Origin: Oxalobacteraceae bacterium
Lineage (GTDB): Bacteria; Pseudomonadota; Gammaproteobacteria; Burkholderiales; Burkholderiaceae_D
Direction of reading: 5' to 3'
Assembly: GCA_947454305.1 (NCBI GenBank)
Contig: CANGJE010000020.1
Location: forward strand, 1 to 35,716
DNA: 35,716 nucleotides
Shown piece by piece: positions 26,197 to 34,832 of this stretch; position 1 is the stretch's first letter; each line of letters opens with the position of its first letter. The notes beneath the pieces are model-generated. The model was not told the origin of the DNA and did not search any database. It was given only the letters and a program-made list of their open reading frames with translations. A program made the translations under genes and the position numbers.

Positions 26197-27702
26197 TTAG
26201 GATGAACAGCTCACTTCAATATCAGCGGCCCAATCCGGTGGTAACTCGGCATACGATTGATAATCTGGATGCTCATCAAATGGATTTTCTAGTAGAGCAA
26301 GAAGTTTTTCAATTTCTGAAAAATCTTTTTCCTGCGCTTTTTCAATCGCTACCTGAGCTAAGTAATTACGTAGAACGTAATTAGGATTGACTTTATCCAT
26401 CGCAGCTTTACGTTCTGAATCAATACTAGATTCACGAGTTAAGCGTTGACGATAGTTTATGGCCCAGGCATCAAATGCAGCGCGATCAAGAAACAGATCG
26501 CGTACTTTATTATCCAGCGAGGGATTATCTAAACTTAGTGACGATAGGCGTCGGAAAAACAAAGAAAAATCAACGCGGCTGCTCGCCAAAATAGTGAGCA
26601 AAGATTCTACCAATTCTGAGTCGCCCGACTCAGTTGTACGTAATCCTAATTTGGCATTCCAAAGCGCCGCCATTTTTCTATCAAACGATGGCGTGTATAC
26701 CGAGAGAGCTTCTTGCGTTTCTTCAACGCCACCAATCAGAGAAACCATAGCCTGACCTAAGGCATAGCAATTCCATTCACCTATGCGTGGTTGCATGCGA
26801 TACGAATATCTGCCCTGTTGATCGGTGTGATTGCAAATATGCGCAGGATCATAGGCTTCCATGAAACCGAAGGGACCGTAGTCCAGCGTCTGCCCCAGTA
26901 TCGACATATTGTCGGTGTTGAGTACGCCATGCATAAAACCTACGGCTTGCCATTGCGCGACCAGTTCGGCAGTGCGGTGAGTAATTTCTCGCAAAAGCGC
27001 CTGATACGGATTGGCTGATTCACGTAACTCGGGATAGCTTTTTTCCAAAACATAGTCAGCGAGTTGTTTTAGTTCAGCCGGCTTATCGTTATAAAACCAA
27101 TGTTCGAACGAACCAAACCGTACAAAGCTAGGCGCCATGCGAGTGACAACAGCGGCTGTTTCAGGCATTTCGCGCAAGATGCGCTTATCTGAGCCCACAA
27201 TGCAAAGCGCACGCGACGTAGGAATACCCAAACCAGCCATAGCTTCAGAGCAGAGAAATTCCCGAATCGATGAACGTAAAACGGCGCGGCCATCACCCAT
27301 GCGTGAGTAGGGCGTCATGCCTGCCCCTTTGAGCTGAAGTTCGAGCGTGCCTGAAGGCTCCGAAGGTGCCGGTGCCTCACCCAGCAAGATGGCACGACCA
27401 TCACCGAGTTGGCCGGCCCACACGCCAAACTGATGGCCTGAATACACAGCGGCCAGCGGCTCTGAACCCAGAGGCACGGTATTGCCCGAAAAAATGTTCA
27501 CAAAAGAGTCACTTGCAAACTCGGAGGAATTAAGTCTGATCAGTTCGGCCGCTTTGCGGCTGACACTAACTAAATAGGGGGCAGGTAGCGGTGTCGGTAA
27601 CAGTTTTGTATAAAACCCGTTCGGCAGACTGGCAAAACTGCACGCCCAATCAAGCTCATTGAGCAAATGGCCCGCGCCAAGTGGGTTTTCAGGAGAATTC
27701 AT
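26197..27702 (-). CDS. selO: Protein adenylyltransferase SelO (YdiU family pseudokinase)
   Basis: Pseudokinase that transfers AMP from ATP to Ser, Thr or Tyr of target proteins and is tied to redox stress (known for E. coli and yeast SelO). 501 residues. Motifs include YSGHQFGVWAGQLGDGRA, the Lys of LELQLKGAGMTPYSR, RSSIREFLCSEAM with the paired Glu, FMHGVLNTDNMSI (catalytic-loop equivalent), and the metal-binding DYGPFGFMEAYDP. The protein ends EVSCSS: Cys499 stands where animal SelO has selenocysteine. First gene of the minus-strand selO-msrB-yciB-bolA-ppiC run; the promoter should lie in the 273-nt divergent gap to the acyl-CoA ligase gene. Confidence 0.97.
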   Translation of the reverse strand: MNSPENPLGAGHLLNELDWACSFASLPNGFYTKLLPTPLPAPYLVSVSRKAAELIRLNSSEFASDSFVNIFSGNTVPLGSEPLAAVYSGHQFGVWAGQLGDGRAILLGEAPAPSEPSGTLELQLKGAGMTPYSRMGDGRAVLRSSIREFLCSEAMAGLGIPTSRALCIVGSDKRILREMPETAAVVTRMAPSFVRFGSFEHWFYNDKPAELKQLADYVLEKSYPELRESANPYQALLREITHRTAELVAQWQAVGFMHGVLNTDNMSILGQTLDYGPFGFMEAYDPAHICNHTDQQGRYSYRMQPRIGEWNCYALGQAMVSLIGGVEETQEALSVYTPSFDRKMAALWNAKLGLRTTESGDSELVESLLTILASSRVDFSLFFRRLSSLSLDNPSLDNKVRDLFLDRAAFDAWAINYRQRLTRESSIDSERKAAMDKVNPNYVLRNYLAQVAIEKAQEKDFSEIEKLLALLENPFDEHPDYQSYAELPPDWAADIEVSCSS

Positions 27703-27975
27703 CTTTGTGTTCTGTTACGATGATTTAGGGCAAGTCATTAAATGGCGATTAGAGGACGCTATGAGGCGCAGACGTCTCAATATGGCCTGCATTTTGACAG
27801 AGAAGTCCTTAGCGCACCGAACACTGGGCGAGTCGGCGATTTTGTATGAGCTTAGATGAGCCCAACATTTTTGTTGCGGCGCACTATGAAAATTCGTTGA
27901 CGGATAGATAATCCCCGCTCAAGAATCGCGCTATAAAAAAATTGCATTAAATAAATAAAATAATCAGGAGACACC
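27703..27975. other. Divergent promoter region between selO and acyl-CoA ligase
   Basis: No gene supported. There is a perfect -35 TTGACA at 27794-27799 without a -10 at the right distance, and a TATAAA at 27932-27937 without a good -35. The region must contain promoters for both the selO operon and the acyl-CoA ligase/ABC operon, probably regulator-dependent for the latter. Confidence 0.4.
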
Positions 27976-29628
27976 ATGTCGCAGTACCCCAAGAGCCCAC
28001 TAATGGGCCGCATGATGAGCCAGCCACTGCTCATTTCTAGTTTGATCAAACATGCTGATCGGTATTACGGAAACATTGAAGTCGTTTCGCGCCGCGTAGA
28101 GGGTGATATTCATCGCTATACCTATAGTGATTGTCACAAGCGCTCCAAACAATTAGCCAATGCACTTAATAAGTTAGGTGTGAAGATGGGTGACCGTGTG
28201 GCTACCCTGGCGTGGAATGGCTATCGCCATCTTGAAGCTTATTACGCGGTATCGGGTTCGGGTGCGGTACTGCACACGATTAATCCGCGTTTACATCCTG
28301 AGCAAATTGCCTACATTGCGAATCATGCAGAAGATCTTTATCTGTTTTTTGATTTGAATTTTTTACCGGTGGTTGAAGCAGTTGCGCCTCTATGCAAAAC
28401 GATTAAAGGCTTCGTCATGTTGTGCGATCGTGATCGCATGCCAGCTGAGACAAAAATTCCTAACCTGATGTGCTATGAAGATTTAATCGCCGATTGCAGC
28501 GATGAGTACGAATGGCCACTGTTTGATGAAAATTCGGCGTCGAGTCTTTGCTACACCTCGGGCACGACGGGTAATCCTAAAGGAGCGTTGTACTCGCATC
28601 GTTCAACCATGCTGCACTCGTATGCCTCTGCCTTACCGGATGCATTAAATGTATCGGCGCGGGATGTGGTGTTGCCAGTGGTTCCAATGTTCCATGTGAA
28701 TGCATGGGGTTTACCGTATTCGGTAATGCTGACGGGCGCTAAATTAGTTTTCCCCGGGCCTGCACTCGATGGAAAGTCTATTTATGAATTATTCGAGCAA
28801 GAAGGGGTAACTTTTTCAGCCGGTGTGCCCACGGTCTGGCTCAGTTTGCTATCGCATGTCAGCCAAAACAATCTGAAATTTTCTACCTTTAAACGCACCG
28901 TCATTGGTGGCTCTGCTTGCCCACCCGCGATGATGAAAACCTTCCGTCATGAGTATGGCGTCGACGTGGTGCATGCCTGGGGTATGACGGAGATGTCGCC
29001 ATTGGGCACATCGTGCACGCTGACGGGTAAGCATGTGCATTTGTCTGAAGATGCCAAGCAATCGATTTTAGAAAAGCAGGGACGTGCGATTTTTGGCGTT
29101 GACTTAAAAATTGTGGATGACGATGGTCATGAGCTTCCTTGGGATGGTAAGACCTATGGAAATCTTTTGGTCAGAGGCCCGTGGGTGATTGAAGCCTATT
29201 TCAAAAATGAAGGCGGCGATGTACTCGAGCATGGCTGGTTCCCGACTGGCGATGTGGCCGTTATCGACGAAGAAGGCTATATGCAGATCACTGATCGCAG
29301 TAAGGATGTGATCAAGTCGGGCGGTGAGTGGATTGGTAGCATTGACCTTGAAAATATCGCAGTTGCGCATCCCGCTGTTTTACAGGCGGCGTGTATTGGC
29401 GTTTTCCATCCTAAGTGGGATGAACGGCCATTACTGGTCGTCGTGAAAAAGCCCGGTATGGATGTGACTAAAGACGATTTATTGAAATTTTATGATGGAA
29501 AAATTGCCAAATGGTGGACGCCGGATGATGTGGTGTTCGCTGACAGTTTGCCGCTAGGTGCGACCGGAAAAATTTTGAAAAATAAAATTCGGGAAACTTA
29601 CCGCGATTACAAGTTACCGACGGCCTAA
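27976..29628 (+). CDS. Acyl-CoA synthetase / AMP-dependent ligase (AlkK-like, medium- or long-chain)
   Basis: ANL-superfamily enzyme that adenylates a carboxylic acid and transfers it to CoA. 550 residues; start at ATG 27976 with CAGGAG 5 nt upstream. The N-terminal domain holds the ATP loop YTSGTTGNPKGALYSH, VPMFHVNAWG, and the A5-like motif HAWGMTEMSPLGT. The hinge/A8 region reads GWFPTGDVAVIDEEGYMQITDRSKDVIKSGGEW, and the C-terminal Lys is in LPLGATGKILKNKIR. This pattern fits the AlkK-type group acting on medium-chain or related acids. It heads an operon with a five-part Liv-type ABC importer (40 nt to livH), so it probably activates whatever the importer brings in. Confidence 0.92.
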   Translation: MSQYPKSPLMGRMMSQPLLISSLIKHADRYYGNIEVVSRRVEGDIHRYTYSDCHKRSKQLANALNKLGVKMGDRVATLAWNGYRHLEAYYAVSGSGAVLHTINPRLHPEQIAYIANHAEDLYLFFDLNFLPVVEAVAPLCKTIKGFVMLCDRDRMPAETKIPNLMCYEDLIADCSDEYEWPLFDENSASSLCYTSGTTGNPKGALYSHRSTMLHSYASALPDALNVSARDVVLPVVPMFHVNAWGLPYSVMLTGAKLVFPGPALDGKSIYELFEQEGVTFSAGVPTVWLSLLSHVSQNNLKFSTFKRTVIGGSACPPAMMKTFRHEYGVDVVHAWGMTEMSPLGTSCTLTGKHVHLSEDAKQSILEKQGRAIFGVDLKIVDDDGHELPWDGKTYGNLLVRGPWVIEAYFKNEGGDVLEHGWFPTGDVAVIDEEGYMQITDRSKDVIKSGGEWIGSIDLENIAVAHPAVLQAACIGVFHPKWDERPLLVVVKKPGMDVTKDDLLKFYDGKIAKWWTPDDVVFADSLPLGATGKILKNKIRETYRDYKLPTA

Positions 29629-29668
29629 GCGTGCGTAAACCACTGTTGAAAACTAACGAGGCAAGCAC

Positions 29669-30616
29669 GTGGAATTTACCGTAATTTCATTACTCAATGG
29701 ATTGAGCTACGGCTTGCTGTTGTTCATGCTGTCGTCGGGCTTAACACTCATCTTCAGCATGATGGGTGTGCTCAATTTTGCGCATGCCAGTTTTTATATG
29801 ATGGGTGCGTATTTGGGATTTGCGATTAGCAAAACCATCGGCTTTTGGCCTGCTTTAGTTATTGCTCCTTTGATCGTCGGTCTGGTGGGTGCAGCAGTCG
29901 AGCGTATCGGTCTACGCGCTGTGCATAAACATGGCCACGTCTCTGAATTGCTATTCACCTTTGGTTTATCGTATGTGATGGTTGAGTTGGTGCAGTTGAT
30001 TTGGGGCAGGGCTGCGGTGCCTTATCCCATACCTGCTGAATTGGATGGCCCGCTGTTCACGTTATATGCGTTGGCGTTTCCTATGTATCGCGCGTTCATG
30101 ATGCTAGTGGCTTTATTAATGCTGGTAGCAATTTGGTTGTTATTAACACGCACTCGCATTGGTTTAGTGATTCAGGCGGCATTGACTCATCCAGAGACAG
30201 TCGAAGCTTTAGGTCACAACGTTCCACGTGTGTTCATGTTGGTGTTTGGTGGTGGGTGCGCGTTGGCCGGTTTGGCAGGTGTTATTGGTGGTAATGCGTT
30301 TGTTACTGAACCTGCCATGGCCGCTACTGTCGGCAGTATTATTTTTGTGGTGGTGGTTGTGGGTGGTATGGGCTCGCTGGCAGGTGCATTGCTGGCATCG
30401 ATTTTAATCGGCATGATACAAACCTTTGCTGTCGCTCTTGATTGGTCGCTGGTCAGTGCACTGGCAAAAGTGGGGCTCTCTGTCAACCCAGAATTTCCAG
30501 TCTATCGCTTGCTTTCACTTACCCTGGCCGAAGTGGCGCCTATTCTGCCTTACATGCTTTTAGTCTTGATGCTGATCTTCCGACCCAAAGGTTTGCTCGG
30601 CACGAGGGAAAGCTGA
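29669..30616 (+). CDS. livH: Branched-chain-type ABC transporter permease 1 (LivH family)
   Basis: Inner-membrane permease of the HAAT importer family. 315 residues; GTG start with ACGAGG at 29657-29662. About eight hydrophobic segments. Family motifs: LLNGLSYGLLLFMLSSGLTL at the N-terminus, GVLNFAHASFYMMGAY, and the cytoplasmic coupling region ALTHPETVEALGHNVPRVF (EAA-like loop), then VVVVVGGMGSLAGALLAS. The C-terminus FRPKGLLG is typical. It ends 2 nt before the livM start. The symbol denotes family only; the substrate may not be a branched-chain amino acid. Confidence 0.93.
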   Translation: MEFTVISLLNGLSYGLLLFMLSSGLTLIFSMMGVLNFAHASFYMMGAYLGFAISKTIGFWPALVIAPLIVGLVGAAVERIGLRAVHKHGHVSELLFTFGLSYVMVELVQLIWGRAAVPYPIPAELDGPLFTLYALAFPMYRAFMMLVALLMLVAIWLLLTRTRIGLVIQAALTHPETVEALGHNVPRVFMLVFGGGCALAGLAGVIGGNAFVTEPAMAATVGSIIFVVVVVGGMGSLAGALLASILIGMIQTFAVALDWSLVSALAKVGLSVNPEFPVYRLLSLTLAEVAPILPYMLLVLMLIFRPKGLLGTRES

Positions 30617-30618
30617 TC

Positions 30619-31908
30619 ATGAGTCTGCATACCATTAGCTATTCACCCATTAACACCGGTCGGTGGTTTGTGTGGACGGGCTTTATTGCCTTGTTGATTT
30701 TGGCGCCGGTACTGTTCAGCTCGGGTGGCAGTCTGTCGCTGCTCTCGCTGATGGGCACCATCATGATTTTTGCTTTGTCCTACAACATGTTGTTAGGACA
30801 GAGCGGCATGCTGTCGTTTGGTCATGCGGTGTATTCGGGTTTGGGTGCTTTTTTTGCAATCCATGCCATCAATCTATCTGCAAGTAATACATTCTTCATT
30901 CCTTTGTCACTGGTCCCCTTAGTCGGCGGCATCGCTGGATTAACGTTTGGTATTTTGTTTGGATACGTCACCACTAAACGGTCTGGCACAACGTTTTCTA
31001 TGATCTCGCTAGGCATTGTCGAACTTGTGTTTGCCTGCTCCCTCATGTTTCCAGGATTCTTTGGCGGTGAGGGTGGTGTTTCAGGTAATCGCGTGTTCGG
31101 TAAAGCATTGATGGGCGTTAGTTTTGGTCCGCAAATTCAAGTCTATTACCTGATTGCTGCGTGGTTGTTTGTCAGTACTGTCGCTATGTTTGCTATTTCT
31201 CACACCCCTCTGGGTCGCATCGCGAATGCTGTTCGTGATAATCCGGAGCGTGCTGAATTTATTGGTTACTACACTCAGCGCGTTCGTTATCTGATGCTGA
31301 TTTTGTCGGGTTTTTTTGCGGGAATTGCCGGTGGATTATCGGCAATAAATTTTGAGATCGTCAGCGCAGAAAACGTCAGTGCAGCCCGCTCCGGAGCTGT
31401 GCTGTTGTTTACCTTTATTGGTGGCATAGGATTTTTCTTTGGCCCTATGCTGGGCGCGATTATTGGTGTGCTGCTGACGGTGATGCTATCCGAAATTACC
31501 AAGGCATGGCTCCTCTATCTGGGTTTATTTTTCATTTTGATGGTGATGTATGCCCCTGGCGGCTTGGCCAGTATCATCATGATGAATTTCCGCTTGATGG
31601 TGAATCGATTATTTATGCCTTTGCTTCCTTCTATGCTGAAGGTCACATCAGCTGGTTTGTTGGTATTTTTTAGTTTAGTGATGTTGATAGAAATGACCTA
31701 TCACTTATCGCTAGAATCAGCGCAAGGAACCATGATTAAGTTATTTGGCGCGCACATCGATACGGCCCAACCTATCGGATGGTTGATCGCTGCCGTTGCA
31801 TTTGTCGCCGGAATTTTTTTGTTTATTCGCAGTCGCACACCGTTCATGGATGCGTGGGATGAAGCGAATGCAGAAATAGAACGTCGAATTGCAGGGAGTG
31901 GTCGATGA
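30619..31908 (+). CDS. livM: Branched-chain-type ABC transporter permease 2 (LivM family) with C-terminal extension
   Basis: Second permease of the importer. Start at ATG 30619, 2 nt after the livH stop, giving 429 residues; a longer frame from 30442 only overlaps livH. The core is LivM-like: SYNMLLGQSGMLSFGHAVYSG, the coupling loop LGRIANAVRDNPERAEFIGY, and IGGIGFFFGPMLGAIIG, ending at MYAPGGLAS (about residue 310), where LivM proteins usually stop soon after. About 110 further residues follow, with two extra hydrophobic segments (SAGLLVFFSLVMLIEM and WLIAAVAFVAGIFLFI) and a charged tail DEANAEIERRIAGSGR. Its stop overlaps the livG start (ATGA). Confidence 0.93.
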   Translation: MSLHTISYSPINTGRWFVWTGFIALLILAPVLFSSGGSLSLLSLMGTIMIFALSYNMLLGQSGMLSFGHAVYSGLGAFFAIHAINLSASNTFFIPLSLVPLVGGIAGLTFGILFGYVTTKRSGTTFSMISLGIVELVFACSLMFPGFFGGEGGVSGNRVFGKALMGVSFGPQIQVYYLIAAWLFVSTVAMFAISHTPLGRIANAVRDNPERAEFIGYYTQRVRYLMLILSGFFAGIAGGLSAINFEIVSAENVSAARSGAVLLFTFIGGIGFFFGPMLGAIIGVLLTVMLSEITKAWLLYLGLFFILMVMYAPGGLASIIMMNFRLMVNRLFMPLLPSMLKVTSAGLLVFFSLVMLIEMTYHLSLESAQGTMIKLFGAHIDTAQPIGWLIAAVAFVAGIFLFIRSRTPFMDAWDEANAEIERRIAGSGR

Positions 31909-32672
31909 GGGTGCCCGCGCTGGAGTTGCGAGATGTTCGCAAACAATTTGGCAGTGTAGAGATTATTCGTGGCGTTAATTTGGCTGTGAATAAAGGCGAG
32001 CGACTGGCTATTATCGGCCCTAATGGCGCGGGTAAATCAACGCTATTTAATTTGATCTCAGGCCGTTTTGGTGCGAGTAGCGGAGAAATTTTATTAAATG
32101 GCCAAGCTATTCAACGACTAGCACCCTACGAAATTAATCGTCTTGGCTTGTCGCGCAGCTTTCAGATTACGAATATATTTCATCGGTTATCGGTGTTTGA
32201 AAATTTGCGCTGTGCGGTGTTGTGGTCGCTGGGTTATCGCTATTCGTTTTGGCACAAATTAAGTGCCTTAAAAGATGCTCGTGCTCAGGCGGATCACGTC
32301 ATGGAATCCATTGGTCTTGGCTGGCGCCGCGATACACCTGCGGGTTTACTGACGTATGCGGAGCAACGCGCTTTAGAGATAGGTATTACGGTCGCTGGTG
32401 GTGCAGAGGTGATTTTGCTAGATGAGCCAACAGCGGGCATGAGTCGATCCGAATCTGATGCGGCAGTTAATTTAATTTCTAAGCTAACGAAAGATAAAAC
32501 GCTGCTCATGGTCGAACATGACATGAGCGTTGTGTTTGGTTTGGCCGATAGAATTGCAGTGGTCGTTTATGGCGAAGTCATTGCCTGTGACACGCCCGCA
32601 GCGATTCGCGAGAATGCCAAAGTTCAGGAAGCCTATCTCGGTAGCCATGCACCTGATCAGGAGGTGCTGTGA
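31905..32672 (+). CDS. livG: Branched-chain-type ABC transporter ATPase 1 (LivG family)
   Basis: First nucleotide-binding subunit. 255 residues; ATG at 31905 overlaps the livM stop by 4 nt and has AGGGAG just upstream inside livM. Walker A GPNGAGKST, Q-loop SRSFQITNIFHRLSVFEN, LivG-type signature LTYAEQRALEIG, Walker B VILLDEPTAGMS and switch His in LLMVEHDMSVVFGLADR are all intact. The C-terminus KVQEAYLGS is the standard LivG ending. This subunit has a normal Walker A, unlike its partner LivF. Confidence 0.95.
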   Translation: MRVPALELRDVRKQFGSVEIIRGVNLAVNKGERLAIIGPNGAGKSTLFNLISGRFGASSGEILLNGQAIQRLAPYEINRLGLSRSFQITNIFHRLSVFENLRCAVLWSLGYRYSFWHKLSALKDARAQADHVMESIGLGWRRDTPAGLLTYAEQRALEIGITVAGGAEVILLDEPTAGMSRSESDAAVNLISKLTKDKTLLMVEHDMSVVFGLADRIAVVVYGEVIACDTPAAIRENAKVQEAYLGSHAPDQEVL

Positions 32673-33370
32673 GCGATTTGTTAGAGGTTCATGATCTGCA
32701 CGCTTTTTATGGCAAAAGCCATGTACTACATGGAGTCAACCTTCGCGTTGGGCGTGGCGAGATCGTTAGTCTGCTGGGTCGCAATGGTGTAGGGCGTTCC
32801 ACCACAGTGAAAGCCGTGATGGGGCAACTGGATGCCACTGGGTCAGTTATGTTCAACGACGAACAGATATTAGGTTTACCCGCTTTTCGTATTGCTCACA
32901 AAGGTTTAGGTTATGTTCCCGAGAGCCGCGATATTTTTCCTACGCTAACGGTTGAGCAAAATCTTCTGCTGGGTGAGAAAAAAACAAAAGCGTCGCGTTG
33001 GTCTTTAGATGACATGTATCAAATGTTTCCGCGCTTACGTGAACGCCAGCACACACAAGCCGGTGTGCTCTCAGGCGGAGAACAGCAAATGCTAACCTTA
33101 TGCCGGACTTTGATGGGCGATCCTGATCTGATCATGATTGACGAGCCGACCGAAGGCCTAGCGCCGAAAATTGTAGAACTGGTGGCGGAGTATCTGCTGG
33201 CACTGAAAGCGCGTGGCATTTCTGTTTTGCTGGTTGAACAGAAGTTAGATATCGCTATGAAAATTTCAGAGCGTGTCTACGTTATGGGTCGAGGTACGAT
33301 TGTTTTTGAAGGAACACCAGCGGAGCTGCGTGAAAATGCTATCGTACGCAAAGAATGGCTGGAAGTCTGA
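32669..33370 (+). CDS. livF: Branched-chain-type ABC transporter ATPase 2 (LivF family) with Arg in Walker A
   Basis: Second nucleotide-binding subunit. 233 residues; GTG start overlaps the livG stop (GTGA, 32669-32672) and has AGGAGG at 32659-32664. The Walker A reads GRNGVGRST: codon 43 (CGT, 32795-32797) encodes Arg where ABC ATPases have the phosphate-binding Lys. Everything else looks active: Q-loop region VPESRDIFPTLTVEQN, signature LSGGEQQMLTLCRTLM, Walker B LIMIDEPTEGLAP with its Glu, and VLLVEQK in the switch position, where LivF proteins carry Gln instead of His. The ending ENAIVRKEWLEV is typical. 56 nt separate it from the binding-protein gene. Confidence 0.95.
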   Translation: MSDLLEVHDLHAFYGKSHVLHGVNLRVGRGEIVSLLGRNGVGRSTTVKAVMGQLDATGSVMFNDEQILGLPAFRIAHKGLGYVPESRDIFPTLTVEQNLLLGEKKTKASRWSLDDMYQMFPRLRERQHTQAGVLSGGEQQMLTLCRTLMGDPDLIMIDEPTEGLAPKIVELVAEYLLALKARGISVLLVEQKLDIAMKISERVYVMGRGTIVFEGTPAELRENAIVRKEWLEV

Positions 33371-33426
33371 TACTGGTTGCACTAAAAAATTTGATAATAA
33401 ATTTAATGGACTGAGGGAGAACATGT

Positions 33427-34668
33427 ATGGCTACTCGAATTCGTAAATCGTTGGCATCGGCAGGTGTATTACTTGCTCTGGCATCGTCATCGGTTATTGC
33501 AGAGAACATAAAAATTGCATTCATCGACCCCTTGTCAGGCCCATTTGCGCCGGTAGGCCAAAACACCTTCCATAGTTTTCAACTGGTTGCAGACGTTGCG
33601 AACAGAGAAAAATGGGCGCCGGGTCACACCTTTGAAGTCACCGGGTTTGATAACAAAGCAAGCCCGCAAGAATCCTTGACTGTCTTAAAAACCGTGATTG
33701 ATCAGGGGTATCGCTATATCGTTCAAGGCAATGGTTCCGGAGCGGCGGGTGCGTTGATCGATGCTATTAATAAGCATAATGAACGCAATCCAGGTAAAGA
33801 AATCGTCTTCTTAAATTATGCGGCTGTGGATCCTGATCTCACAAATAGCAAATGCAGTTTTTGGCATTTCAGGTTGGATGCGAATTCCGATATGAAAATG
33901 GAAGCGATGACCACCTACCTAGCAGCCGATAAGACTGTTAAAAAGGTCTACATCATTGGTCAAAACTATGCACACGGTCAGCAAGTAACTCGCGCAGCTA
34001 AGGAATATCTCAAGCGCAAACGTCCGGATATCGAAATCGTCGGTGATGATTTGCATCCGATTGGAAGCGTAAAAGATTTCGCACCCTACGTAGCGAAGAT
34101 CAGTGCTAGCGGCGCTGACACGGTGATTACTGGCAACTGGGGTTCGGATTTGGCGTTGCTGGTTAAAGCCGCACGCGAATCGGATCTAAAAGCGCAGTTT
34201 TATACCTATTACGGTTACACCACGGGTGTCCCTACGGTGATGGGTGCGGCAGCGGCTAACCACGTGCGCTACGTAGGCACATGGAACGTCAACAATGAAA
34301 CCTATGCTGGCAAAGAAATCATTGAAGAATTCAAAAAGAAATTCAATGATGACTTGTACGCTGTAACAACCTACTCAGGCATACAGTTGCTTGCTAAGGG
34401 TGTGAATCAGGCTAAATCGACAGATCCGGTTAAAGTTGCCTTCGCGATGGAAGGGCAAAAATTCAAAAGCTTGAATGGTGAAGTGGAGATGCGTAAGACA
34501 GATCACCAGCTACAACAACCGCTGTATGTGACTACCTGGGTTAAAACGAATGGCAAGACAGTGAAGTTTGATCAGGAAAATACCGGTTACGGCTGGCGCA
34601 CGGATCAAAAGGTTGATCCCTATGTAGCCGCTCAGCCGACTTCTTGCAGCATGAAGCGCCCTTCATAA
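33427..34668 (+). CDS. Periplasmic substrate-binding protein of the Liv-type importer
   Basis: Solute-binding protein of the LivK/HAAT type (Peripla_BP_6 fold). 413 residues; ATG 33427 with AGGGAGA upstream (an ATG at 33423 is out of frame). Signal peptide MATRIRKSLASAGVLLALAS with likely cleavage after VIA. The mature protein begins ENIKIAFIDPLSGPFAPVGQ, the classic binding-protein opening, followed by the two-lobed domain with DNKASPQESLTVLKTVID, YIIGQNYAHGQQ and NWGSDLALLVKAA. It contains Cys in SKCSFWHF and near the C-terminus (PTSCSMKRP), which could form a disulfide. Ends 23 nt before a strong terminator. Ligand unknown; linkage to the acyl-CoA ligase suggests an organic acid rather than leucine. 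Confidence 0.93.
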   Translation: MATRIRKSLASAGVLLALASSSVIAENIKIAFIDPLSGPFAPVGQNTFHSFQLVADVANREKWAPGHTFEVTGFDNKASPQESLTVLKTVIDQGYRYIVQGNGSGAAGALIDAINKHNERNPGKEIVFLNYAAVDPDLTNSKCSFWHFRLDANSDMKMEAMTTYLAADKTVKKVYIIGQNYAHGQQVTRAAKEYLKRKRPDIEIVGDDLHPIGSVKDFAPYVAKISASGADTVITGNWGSDLALLVKAARESDLKAQFYTYYGYTTGVPTVMGAAAANHVRYVGTWNVNNETYAGKEIIEEFKKKFNDDLYAVTTYSGIQLLAKGVNQAKSTDPVKVAFAMEGQKFKSLNGEVEMRKTDHQLQQPLYVTTWVKTNGKTVKFDQENTGYGWRTDQKVDPYVAAQPTSCSMKRPS

Positions 34669-34691
34669 ATAAATCGTCGTTCGATACTAAA

Positions 34692-34718
34692 GCCCGCATA
34701 CCCTGCGGGCTTTTTTTA
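34692..34718 (+). terminator. Intrinsic terminator of the ligase/ABC operon
   Basis: Perfect 8-bp GC-rich stem AGCCCGCA (34692-34699) / TGCGGGCT (34705-34712), 5-nt loop, then T to 34718. It separates the importer operon from the second binding-protein gene. Confidence 0.92.
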
Positions 34719-34820
34719 TTTTGGGCTTCAAGCGCAGTACTCGGTGTGATCTGCGCCACAAATACTGTGTAAGTCTAGACAGCAGGGTAGCGATGGCATG
34801 AAATGCGGCATTCATTCAAC

Positions 34821-34826
34821 AAGGAG
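34821..34826 (+). promoter_or_regulatory. Strong ribosome-binding site deciding a TTG start
   Basis: AAGGAG lies 6 nt before TTG 34833. No in-frame ATG occurs before 34980, which is already inside the mature domain, so this site supports TTG as the start of the second binding-protein gene. Confidence 0.75.
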
Positions 34827-34832
34827 ACTGCT

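Noticed and set aside
27659..27859. Short plus-strand open frame at the selO start region
   Set aside because: It begins inside selO antisense, lacks a ribosome-binding site and shows no recognisable protein features.
30442..30618. Longer N-terminus for LivM
   Set aside because: It overlaps the end of livH in another frame and does not resemble LivM; ATG 30619 fits the operon spacing.
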